DNA of 64,000 nt from Dolomedes plantarius (lineage: Eukaryota > Arthropoda > Arachnida > Araneae > Dolomedidae): the NCBI GenBank assembly GCA_907164885.2, contig OU015490.1, positions 225,659,554 through 225,723,553 of the forward strand, in the 5' to 3' direction. Below, one piece after another: positions 55,207-64,000 of this stretch. The position numbers and the translations under genes were made by a program. Position 1 is the first letter of the stretch; every line of letters starts with the position of its first letter. The notes beneath the pieces were generated by a model. It did not search any database. It saw only the letters and a program-made list of their open reading frames with translations, and had not been told where the DNA came from.

Positions 55207-55638
55207 TTTTCCATGTTTTTATTAACTCGCTTTCTTGTTTGTTTGTGTGTGTGTTTGTGTGTTTGTCTAGTACAAATCTTGCAATCGATTTTTAACTAAC
55301 TTCCCGACTAGCTAGACATTTGCAACTTTTAGAAAAGCTCAAAACACGATGACAATGCCTTTTTTGATACTTTTAGTCATCTTTAAGCAGAATTGAATTA
55401 ACTTTCAGTTAATTTCAGTTATTTTTGTTTTGTAGACTGGTGCAGCCCTCTATCGACCGGAACGGGAATGAAAAGATAAACGCAAGTTAACTTCCAATTA
55501 ACTTCATTTTCTTTCAAGTTGATGGGATAATTCATCAAAAAATTTTTTTTTAAGTATTTATTAATACACAGAATTGTCAAGTTTATATGATTCAACAGAA
55601 AATTTAAAAACGTGGTATATAAAAAGTTCTTTTTATCT
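55207..55638 (+). repeat. Rep-C copy 3
   Basis: Full Rep-C beginning GTTTTTATTAACTCGCTTTC, with GCAGCCCTCTATCGACCGGA, ending ...CTTTTTATCTTGTAATTATT. Confidence 0.8.
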
Positions 55639-56056
55639 TGTAATTATTATTAACTTGCTTTCTTGTTTGTGTGTGTGTTTGTCCAGTACAAATCTTGCAA
55701 TCGATTTTTAACTAACTTACCGACTAGATAGACATTTGAAACTTTTAGAATAGCTCAGAATACGATGACAATGCATTTTTTAAATACTTTTAGCCATCTT
55801 TAAGAAGAATTTGATTTCATATTCAGTTAATTTTGTTTTATAGACTGGTGCAGCCATCTATCGGCCGGGACGAGAACGAAAAGTTAAACGCAAGTTAACT
55901 TCCAATTAACTTCCTGTTCTTTCAAGTTGATGGGATAATTAATTAAAAAAATTTAAAAAATGTTTTTATTAATGCATATAATTGTCAAGTTTATATGATT
56001 CAACAGGAAATTTAAAAACCTGGTATTTAAAAAGCTCTTTTTATCTTGTAATTATT
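55639..56056 (+). repeat. Rep-C copy 4, tandem to copy 3
   Basis: Begins ATTATTAACTTGCTTTCTTG directly where copy 3 ends, includes GCAGCCATCTATCGGCCGGG, and ends CTTTTTATCTTGTAATTATT. Confidence 0.8.
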
Positions 56057-56072
56057 GTTCATGTTAAAGCAA

Positions 56073-56331
56073 AATTCTGTGCACAGATGGCAAAATGTTA
56101 TAAGAAACTTTTCTTTAAAAAAATGATTTTTTTCACATTCTGGATTCTCTTCCGCCGATATTTTTTATTTACTGTAACTACTTTAAGTAATAGCCAACTA
56201 CTTTTCTGAAACATTGGTGTCACGTTTTCTCATGCAAAACAAATTGCAGATTTTTCCTGACATCTTGAATCTTAGACTTGCTGTCACGTACATTTCTTAT
56301 AACATTTTGCCATCTGAGCACAGAATGAATA
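56073..56331. repeat. Inverted repeat, 33-35 bp arms
   Basis: CTGTGCACAGATGGCAAAAT at about 56080 and its near-complement ATTTTGCCATCTGAGCACAG near 56300, each followed by GTTATAAGAAA or its complement. The spacing of about 190 bp could be an old MITE. Confidence 0.6.
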
Positions 56332-57178
56332 GCTGAAATGACATCCGTTAGGGATAATTTTACGTCCACAACGACGTTCATGGTATGAAATACGAAAAAT
56401 TTGTAAACATTTTCAAACTAGGCCGATCGATAACGAGTTCGTTCCCAGTGAAGTACTGAAATATCTTTTCAGTGCTTCAAAGGGAACAATTTAGTGTTTT
56501 GTTAGATTCTGTCAGTTTTCAATTCACTGAATTAAAGCTTTTGAGAACAGAGGAAGGAAGTTATAGTCCGAAATCGGTCATGATCTTAGCACAATGGTAG
56601 TTGAAAGGAATATCAGTCAAAGGAAAAGGAAAACTGGGGAACTCGGAAAAGTTCAACTTTCATGCAATTCGAGTAAAAGTACTTTTTAATCCTAAATTCA
56701 ATGGCAGTATCCTCACGTAATCGAATGTCTCTTGATAAGTTGGATGTTTGTTTGTCATTACTCATTTTAATTGGCAATAATTTAAAGAAATCTCTAAATT
56801 TTAATACGGGAGAAAAAAAATTATGTTCATTTGAACGTCGCGTACAGATTATTTCCATACTAGTAATGTATGTAAATGACAAAAAACTGTCATTGTTTGG
56901 GGCCCTGCCAAGTCCTAACGCATCGGTTAATAATTTCTGTACTGGAGTTGGTTGCCATACTGGATTTGAACAGTGTCCAAAACTTTCACTGTCCATGAAC
57001 ATGAAAATACCAGACGAATTTTTAAGAAATAAGTTATTTATACACATTCTAATTTTATTTTCCCTTTTTAATTGTTTTCTGTAAAATATATTGATTAAGA
57101 GAGTTTTTCCACCAGGATATTTGGTAGTATTCTAGAACTACTCCAAAGGTGCGAAAGATAATTTAAAAACATAATTTA
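56332..57178. other. No gene recognised; two overlapping open frames
   Basis: Frames of 144 codons (57047-56613, minus) and 127 codons (56701-57084, plus) overlap on opposite strands. Neither has a motif, signal peptide or repeat that I recognise; at most one could be real. Confidence 0.4.
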
Positions 57179-57182
57179 TTAA

Positions 57183-57262
57183 CCTTTAGCTTACGGGGTC
57201 CGATTCCCTCTTTAGAACGGGAAATTTCGTACCCCTTTTGTAAGAACGGCCATTAAGGGGGT

Positions 57263-57293
<31 letters not shown>

Positions 57294-57315
57294 AAATAAA
57301 TAAATAAATAAATAA

Positions 57316-57376
<61 letters not shown>

Positions 57377-57429
57377 TTCTTGGGCTTGTATTCTTGGGAT
57401 ACATGCTATCCCACCCCGTTAAGAAAAGA
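57183..57429 (-). mobile_element. MITE family U, uninterrupted copy
   Basis: TTAA at 57179-57182 and 57430-57433. Ends CCTTTAGCTTACGGGGTCCG and (complement) TCTTTTCTTAACGGGGTGGG. The interior is GT, AAAT and TA simple repeats. 247 bp, no coding. It is the reference for the split copy at 30972/49866. Confidence 0.85.
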
Positions 57430-57433
57430 TTAA

Positions 57434-58296
57434 CTGCTTTTAAAGGAAAATTAAAAAGAAATGAAATACTTAAGATACATGTAGTTGAAAGATCAAAAGC
57501 ATTGTTTTGACACGATATTGATTTTTTTTCAAAAAAATCCATTCATTAGCAAACATAATGAATAAACGACGTGAATAAACATAATGAATAAAAATTAATG
57601 TAAGATAATAATTCAATTAGTGGTACTGTTGGTAAGAGGAAAAAATGTTTTTCATATTCAATGTTTTGCCGCACCAGACAAAAAATATTGAATATTGGAT
57701 TTGGGATTTATGTTCAAAGAAAGAAGCATATTTTTAAAATTTCTGATATTTTTAAACTTTGTGAAATTTTAAGTAAGAAATATATTTCTTACAAATACAC
57801 AAATTAAGATGTATAGGTTATTTAATAAAATCACTTTTGTAGTTTGTTATTTGTGCATGACATTTGCACATAAGGATGATTTCTTTTAATATTTCTTTTT
57901 AAACAAAAGCACGTAAAGTTGCTTTAATTTCTAATTGTATTTTTTTATTATTTTTCTTACGTTTTAAATCAATCCTGACTCTAACATTTTGAATACAAAA
58001 ATAGTAAATGGTAAAGTGCTGCACTGTGATATTTTTCAAAATATTTACCATTTTAACCCTATTTTTAAAAGAAAGACAATCGAAAAATACTTTTAAGAAA
58101 TGTTTCCGATAAAAATGACATAAAGAGCCAGATCAGAGATTCATTAAGAGGCTCTTGGTATAAACCGAATGTAGATTTTAATTTATGTCTTCATAATGCA
58201 TAATATACATTTAATGGAGATTGATTTCATTTATGTTTTTACAATTAAAGTATATACTTGCCTATATAGTTTTTATATAGTTTTGTCCCACCATAG
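57434..58296. other. No gene recognised (possible intron upstream of exon)
   Basis: AT-rich; if 58297-58402 is an exon this would be part of its upstream intron. No other exon is recognised. Confidence 0.4.
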
Positions 58297-58402
58297 GTAT
58301 AATGCACAGCCTGTATTCTACGAGGGAGAGAATTTACATGAAGCACTTCACAGACAACCATTCGGTCGATATAATCTAGACACATTCGTTTTAGTTCCTT
58401 AG
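58297..58402 (+). CDS. Candidate terminal exon of an unknown host gene
   Basis: A possible splice acceptor (TTTTGTCCCACCATAG) ends at 58296. After one base the frame reads YNAQPVFYEGENLHEALHRQ and continues PFGRYNLDTFVLVP-stop at 58400-58402. The composition is protein-like (mixed, soluble, ends cleanly), unlike the low-complexity frames nearby, and AATAAA follows at 58447. I do not recognise the protein. About 35 codons; no other exon of the gene was found in the window. It could also be a fragment of an unrecognised element or chance. Confidence 0.35.
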
Positions 58403-58446
58403 AAGAGAAGGAAACGTTGTGTGAGAGCTTTAATAGAGTCTCACTT

Positions 58447-58452
58447 AATAAA
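58447..58452 (+). terminator. Possible polyadenylation signal AATAAA
   Basis: Lies 45 bases after the stop of the candidate exon. In AT-rich DNA this hexamer is common, so its weight is small. Confidence 0.3.
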
Positions 58453-58559
58453 TGAATTTAAGTCTAAATATTAGGAGTGACAATGCCAGACTGGTGACTT
58501 GATCTTCCTAATTTGAAAACCACTTATTACCAAGATATGGTAACCAGTGGTATGGTTCA

Positions 58560-58735
58560 GATTAGTTAGTTGGTTTAGAGCTCTACGGTCGTCTTTTGCT
58601 ACTGGAGTATTAAACCGTGATGCAGCTTAAACCTAATTCCAAAAGGCTGCACCCAATGTCTGCGAGTAGTTTGTACTCACAGACTCATCTGGTTTCGAAG
58701 ATTAGCGCCCATTAGTCCATCGTCCAGCTCTTCAT
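58560..58735 (-). repeat. SINE family 1, diverged copy
   Basis: Shares GAGCTCTACGGTCGTCTTTTG-like, CTTAAACCTAATTCCAAAAG and the head region ending GATTAGCGCCCATTAGTCCA with the copy at 14566-14760. Confidence 0.65.
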
Positions 58736-59608
58736 GAATGATCATTGCGAAACGTTGTAAGTTGCGTGGGATGATCTTTAGTGATCACTTTGTAAGAAAG
58801 GTAAGGTGTCACAGCCTATTACTACGAAATGTGGAAGGAAGACTTAATCTATCATTGGACAACCAAGATATTTCGTTGTTTGAAACAAATACTTTGGTTA
58901 TTACGTTTCCATCGGCTGTTTCCACTCGCATAATCATCCCTTATAAGCAAAATTTGTGAAGCGAATAATATGAATCAGTCTGCTGCAGTATATAAACAGT
59001 GATCTTTGCACTGTTAGACGCAACTACATGTAATTATGATGAAAGAACGTGTAAAGACAAACGATATATCCAAATACGTTCCAGATGCAAGCAGCATATT
59101 TAAATTTTCTTCCTTGCTACCGGTATTGGAATTTTTGCGCATCTATTGAGGGGCATTGTGTGTAATTTCAGGTATTCTGGTCGGAAAAGTACTTTCCACA
59201 TTTGCGCCATTGAAGAAATCATCGAAGAATTTCCAGTAGTAAGATTAAATGCCTCCGCTTGAATTTGTACACACGTCGCTAGAAAGGTGTTACATTGCAA
59301 CTACCGATAAGGTTACCAGACACTTCAGTTTTTCGATATTTTTGTCCACCGTCTGTTTGTTACTAATGTCAAATATTAGTATAGTAATATAGGCCAGGTT
59401 GTTAGCTAATTCAGTTTGACTCCCAATTTAATTTTATTAAACTGATATAAAATACATAAAACCGTCCGTAATTCCAGAGCAGAGCATCGACGATTTGTTG
59501 AAATGAATGTCAGGAACTGGGCAGGCCAGAGTATTGATCTCAATCGGATCGAACACCTGTAAAACAAAATGAAACTGATGGTAGGCCACCGCACGCAACA
59601 TCATTAAA
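58736..59608. other. No gene recognised
   Basis: Non-coding; three short open frames without motifs. Confidence 0.45.
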
Positions 59609-59610
59609 TA

Positions 59611-61135
59611 CACTAGTGGAATAAATTAAGAGAATTTGCATATTTTATAGAATTTCATGAAAAGAACTGAACTGAATGTAAAACCACTGCTTCTAGACAA
59701 AAATGCAAATCTTGTACGTCAAATGCGTAAGCGTATACGTGCGTGTAGGCGGAGCCAGTAGAGAAACAGGCTTTATAAGCGCGCGTAAGTTAAGACGCAT
59801 TTCGTTCGCTAGCACACTTCGGCGAATTTCTTGGTGTTATTTTGCAGCAATCGGTTAATTTCAAATTGTAACAGTAAAAATGAGTAACCACCAACGTTTA
59901 GATGATGGAATGAGGTGGCGAATTGTGGGGAGGCTAGAAGCAGGCCAATCTCAATTCCAAACTTGTAGAGAGTTCAATTAAACACCCAGCGTCGTGTGTA
60001 ACTTATGGAAACAGTTCCAGGATATCGGATCCACCGAGAGAAAGACTGGGCAAGGTCGTCCAAGAGCCACGACGGTCAGAGAAGATCGCCATTTGTCGAT
60101 TATAGCGAGGCGTAACAGGAGTGCTACAGCTTCTCAGCTCTCTCGTGATTTGTATGCAGCCACAGGAACCCATGTATCAAGGGTGACTGTTTCCAAAAGA
60201 CTTCATGAGAGATGGTTGTTTGCAAGAAGACCTGCTGTTTGCGTCCCGCTCACTTCTACGAATAGGAGGAACCGTTTATAATGGTGCAGAGAGCATAGAG
60301 ATTGGAGTATGGATCAATGGATGACCGTTTTCTTCACTGATGAGTCTCGGTTCAGCCTAAACACCGATTCTCGCCGTACGTTCATATGGAGAGAACCAGG
60401 GACCCGCTACCTACCTCCAATGTCCGCGAAATCGACCATTATGGCGAAGGAGGTTCAATGGTCTGGGCAGACATCATGTTGGATGTCCGCACATCTCTCC
60501 ATGTCTTTAAAAGAGGCACTGTGACTGGTGTGAGGTATAGGTATGAGGTCTTGGAGCCTTATGTTCGCCTTTTCAGGGGTGCAGTTGGCCCTGAGTTCAT
60601 TTTAATGGACGATAGCGTGAGGCCACATAGAACTCTTCTGGTCGACGAATTTCTAGAGAGTGAGGATATTCGCCGGATGGATTGGCCAGCCAGATCTCCA
60701 GACCTTAACCCAATAGAGCATGTCTGAGACGCTCTGGGGAGTGCAATTGCAACTCGTAACCGCCCTCCGAGAACCATCCAGGGAATGAAAACAGCGTTGC
60801 TGAACGAGTGGGACCAATTGCCACAGGAAATGATAAACTGCCTTATTTCAAATATGAAATCACGCTGCGAGACCTGTATATCTGTAAGAGGGGACCATAC
60901 CCCCTATTAACCCATCTATTAACCCATTTTTTTGTTTTATTCTGCAACCGCTGTTTCATACCTTCCGACTCCAACGAGTGTTACGCACGATCATCCATGT
61001 GTATTACAATTATTGAATGGTTATTTGTTTTTTATTGTATCAATGTATGTACATATCAAATTTCATTAAAATCGGTACAGTAGTCTAGAGATAATCGACC
61101 AAGTCTGCAAATTCTCTTAATTTCTTACACTAGTG
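59611..61135 (+). mobile_element. Tc1-like element C (complete ends)
   Basis: Ends CACTAGTGGAATAAATTAAG and the complement TTAATTTCTTACACTAGTG, TA at 59609-59610 and 61136-61137. 1525 bp. A different family from elements A and B. Confidence 0.92.
59880..60910 (+). pseudogene. Element C transposase, decayed
   Basis: A Tc1-type DDE transposase. The start ATG at 59880 gives MSNHQRLDDGMRWRIVGRLE, then a helix-turn-helix (SQFQTCREFN-stop-TPSVVCNLWKQF), the linker GQGRPRAT and a second DNA-binding part (SRVTVSKRLHERWLFARRPA). Catalytic residues are D in FFTDESRF, D in LMDDSVRPHRT and E in [10 protein letters not shown]; 34 residues separate the last two. Breaks: TAA at 59979, TAA near 60279, a frameshift near 60420 and TGA near 60725 (W expected). 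The C-terminus ...CETCISVRGDHTPY-stop ends at 60910. It has more breaks than elements A or B and is probably older. Confidence 0.88.
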
Positions 61136-61351
61136 TACTTCAGCACATGTTGTTTTAGAAGAATGAAGAAAATTTCCCACAGCAATTGTTCCAAGTGTTG
61201 TTACTTGCCTTCCTTGCAAAGTAGAAGCTGTTATACGGGCAAAAAGTGACCTAAGCACTATTAATTTCTTTGCGGTTCAACAATTACAAGAAATATTGAG
61301 GAGTCAGGTCATTTTTTCATCATATAAAGTTTAGTTTTTCGCATTCCCTGG

Positions 61352-61520
61352 TTGGTTAGTTGATAACCCTACGGTCATATTTTGCTACACTAAGATTAAT
61401 TTGACCGGGACCCATAGTTGAGAGCCGATTCCAAATGGTTACAAACATCCATGCTAACAGTGGGACTCTAACCAACAGACTCTGGTACTGAACGCCAACG
61501 CCTTAGCCATCGTACGACTT
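61352..61520 (-). repeat. SINE family 1, copy
   Basis: GATTAATTTGACCGGGACCC, GATTCCAAATGGTTACAAAC and GAACGCCAACGCCTTAGCCA match the 14460-14840 copies in the same orientation. Confidence 0.75.
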
Positions 61521-62514
61521 TTGTACTTCTTGATGAAGACGTTTTCTAAATTCCATTGCTATAATGGAAAATTAGAACATGACTTGTCTGTGAGAATATA
61601 TTAGTTCATTTTAACTAAATGTTTTGTTTATTAAAATAAAATATAAACACATCATTTAAATCGAAGAGATTTTAGTGAAAAAATATATTCATCTCTAAAG
61701 AATATGAATAATTTTCAGGCATAAAAAACAATGGCCTAAAGCAAAGGAACTTATATAAGCGCTTAGAAAATAAAATTAGAAAGCATTTACTCAGAATAGT
61801 TGAATTCTAGCAAAAGAAAATCAAAATTTATTTGTTTAGTATTTTCTTATAAAATCCAACAAAAATCTTCAACATTTTGAAAGCCTGTGAGGAGGAAACT
61901 TTCCCTTCCAAGTTCGTTGTAAATAAAATATGTAAAATCTCTCATTTTCTCGAGATTATTTTGTTCCGACAGAACCTTTGTTTTTAAAACTGTTTCCAGA
62001 AATACTTACGTTTACTGGTAATCTGAATTGAAAACATTTAGAGGGGGATTGTTCAGGAATTTTCATAAACTTCCAAACAAAAGGCGATAAACTTGGCATC
62101 TTTTTTTCGCAAAAGTAGTCTTTAAGTAGGGTAAATAAGGCTTTTTTTTCCATGAAATTGTTTCAAAGCTTTACTTACAAACAACAATGCGTCCGTATTT
62201 CAGTGAGCTGCAATTGTTTGTTTACTAAAAATGTAAGTACGGGGATATTTGTTTATGAAATCATCTTAAATACGATAAAAATGTTTTAGTCTTTTAGGGT
62301 ACAAAATTCTCATAAACGTAATTTCACAGCATATTCAGAAAGAATTGTAACACTTAGTTGTAATAAGTCTTTGGAACTATATCTTTTTGTTCTTTCCTTG
62401 CATAGCTTTATTCCGACCATCTTAACGAATTTTAAAACGTCTTTCATTGCAAAACATTGTAATACTTGTTTCCAGTTTGTATATGAAATAAAATTTTCAT
62501 GGATGTTCGACAAA
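61521..62514. other. No gene recognised
   Basis: AT-rich; nothing recognisable. Confidence 0.5.
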
Positions 62515-62624
62515 ACAGTCTCGTGTCTAAACAATCTAGTCGTGGAATTAGTGTAATTGTAAATTTGTAAATCTGAACATAATAAAAATACATTATTTGG
62601 GTTATAGATGGGCCTCAAATTCTA

Positions 62625-63205
62625 CAGGGTATTTCAAAAAGAATCATCCGATTTAAAAAAATCATTACTATCCTTATTTTAATCCGTTTTGTTCGAATAA
62701 TGTATAGATAGAAAGAGATAAATCTCAAGTTTCCCGCAGTTGCCTACAAGTAGCGCTAACGCTCTTCCTTCGCCCGCCACTTAAGTGTTTGTAAAGATGG
62801 CGACTTCACAACAGAAATCATTTTGTGTTCTCCAACCGTAACAAGTGCGAGTCCGTAACAACTGTTCAGCGTGATTTTTGTCCACAAAACCCTGGTAGAC
62901 TGAAGTTTCTACCTCTCAGAGCATTAGGCGATGGTATAAGCAATTCCAAGACACAAGTTGTCTGTGTACGCATAACAGCCGTGGAAGCAGTGTATGCAGA
63001 CATGCTCGCAAAAGTTTGGGACGAATTTGCCTACCGTATAGACATATGTCATGCATCTAAAGGTGGGTATATTGAGCACCTTTAATTTGGTTTGTAAAAA
63101 ACTTTATGATTAGCCATGTGATATAAAATTAATTTTAATTTTCTATGTTCAATATTTTTCAAAATATACTCATTTCAAATCGGGTGATTCTTTTTAAACA
63201 CCCTG
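62625..63205 (+). mobile_element. mariner-type deletion derivative
   Basis: Ends CAGGGTATTTCAAAAAGAAT and (complement of right) CAGGGTGTTTAAAAAGAATC, TA at 62623-62624 and 63206-63207. Unit 2 of the tandem repeat shows the empty TA site. Confidence 0.88.
62797..63085 (+). pseudogene. mariner-type transposase, ends fused by deletion
   Basis: The start ATG at 62797 gives MATSQQKSFCVLQ, then with frameshifts NKCESVTTVQRDFCPQNPGR. This is the N-terminal helix-turn-helix domain of an arthropod mariner-type family with a MATxQQKxFCVL start. The end VWDEFAYRIDICHASKGGYI-EHL-stop is the usual C-terminus of the same family. The catalytic core between them is deleted, leaving about 90 codons of an original 350-400. 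It cannot transpose itself but keeps both terminal repeats. Confidence 0.75.
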
Positions 63206-64000
63206 TATACCGTTTTTGCTATCACATTGATTTTCAGGTAATTAATGGTATAATTTGCTCTAATACGACAATATTATTATAATGGACATCTAGATTCCTT
63301 TTGCTTCATCAAATTAAACTAATCTGTGATTCTACCTAAAATCGATCTTTATGTCGTCACCATTCCAGGGGATAAAATTAATCATGGGACGAACGCTAAC
63401 AAGCAATCTGTACTTAGAATCGTTAAATCTATTTCTTTTTCTACTACCGTAGTACCTTCCTAAAGACATATCTGTGTCATAGAAATTTTACCGAAAAACA
63501 ATTGTGTCTGTTTATAATGAAGGAAGTGACACTCAGTTCACTGAATTTAGTTTTCTATTAAACATATGTTTTTTATCATATTTTCTGCATACTAGTTTCG
63601 TGTCAAGACAATCTAGTCGTGGAATCAACGTCATTGTAAACTTGTAAAACTGAACATAATAAAGGACACATTATTTGGGTGAGAGATTGACCTCAAAATC
63701 TATATCATTCTTGCTGTCACTTTGCTTTTCAGGGTGACAATATAAATTGCTTGAATACAACAATATAGTAAATATCTAGATGCCATTTCCTCAATGGAAT
63801 TACACCAATCTGCTATTCAACGTAGAATTGACCTTCATGTCAACATCATTTCAACGAATAAAATTAATCATGGGACTAACGTTAACAAGCAATCTGTACC
63901 TGGACTCATTATATATATTTCTTTTTTTACTACCATAATACCTTCTTAAACACTTCTCTGAGAGAAATTTTACTCATCACCAAGAACAATTGTGACTATT

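Larger units (their letters stand above)
62515..64000 (+). repeat. ~490-bp tandem repeat, two units seen
   Basis: AATCTAGTCGTGGAAT recurs at about 62533 and 63611 and ATAAAATTAATCATGGGAC at 63372 and 63858. Without the MITE in unit 1 the period is about 486-494 bp. The array may continue beyond the window. Confidence 0.8.

Noticed and set aside
56613..57084. Two overlapping open frames of 144 and 127 codons on opposite strands
   Set aside because: No motif on either strand and no splice or promoter evidence; kept only as a note in the region entry.
1..64000. CRISPR array, operon or prokaryotic defence system
   Set aside because: No evenly spaced short repeats with unique spacers and no bacterial-type genes; the 144-bp array has no unique spacers.

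Overview
This window comes from an AT-rich animal nuclear genome, most likely an arthropod and, from the mix of Tc1-like, Mutator-like and I-type elements, perhaps a spider. The lineage is an inference from element families I recall, not a proof. I see no bacterial signals, no tRNA or rRNA gene, no CRISPR array and no complete host gene. Almost everything recognisable is a transposable element, usually broken and often nested inside another. The only host-gene candidate is a short terminal exon near 58.3 kb.

Layout. 0-0.36 kb: the end of a Tc1-like element inserted in an R1-like LINE (0.36-2.26 kb, minus strand), whose ORF1 N-terminus may continue at 12.5-13.0 kb. 2.6-11.9 kb: a Mutator-like transposase gene split first by a 249-bp TA-flanked MITE and then by a 7.3-kb cluster of nested repeats (Rep-A tandem copies, Rep-B, a Tc1-like element B, a piggyBac fragment). 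13-30.9 kb: no host genes seen; scattered SINEs of four families, TTAA-flanked MITEs, two piggyBac deletion derivatives, pogo/Tigger-type deletion derivatives, Rep-C copies and a foldback element. 31.0-49.9 kb: an 18.7-kb stack of elements (Tc1-A, hAT, element B, Tigger, a Tigger-type MITE, and a non-coding LTR retrotransposon carrying a 5.8-kb I-type LINE and another element B) that appears to have grown inside the (TA)n tract of one small MITE. An uninterrupted copy of that MITE lies at 57.2-57.4 kb. 51.5-52.2 kb: a 144-bp tandem satellite. 52.6-54.6 kb: an element with long inverted arms. 55.2-56.1 kb: tandem Rep-C. 59.6-61.1 kb: a third Tc1-like family. 62.5-64.0 kb: a ~490-bp tandem repeat with a mariner-type deletion derivative inserted in its first unit.

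How the parts relate. The elements do not form a pathway; the content is insertion history. Several events can be ordered because target-site duplications, uninterrupted homologous copies or restored reading frames are present in the same window. I found no convincing new biological system. The strongest observations are the microsatellite-seeded pile-up, the split Mutator-like gene, the LINE with a TAATGA stop-start junction and a visible empty site, and the apparently non-coding LTR element. No database search was run; family names rest on motif recognition.
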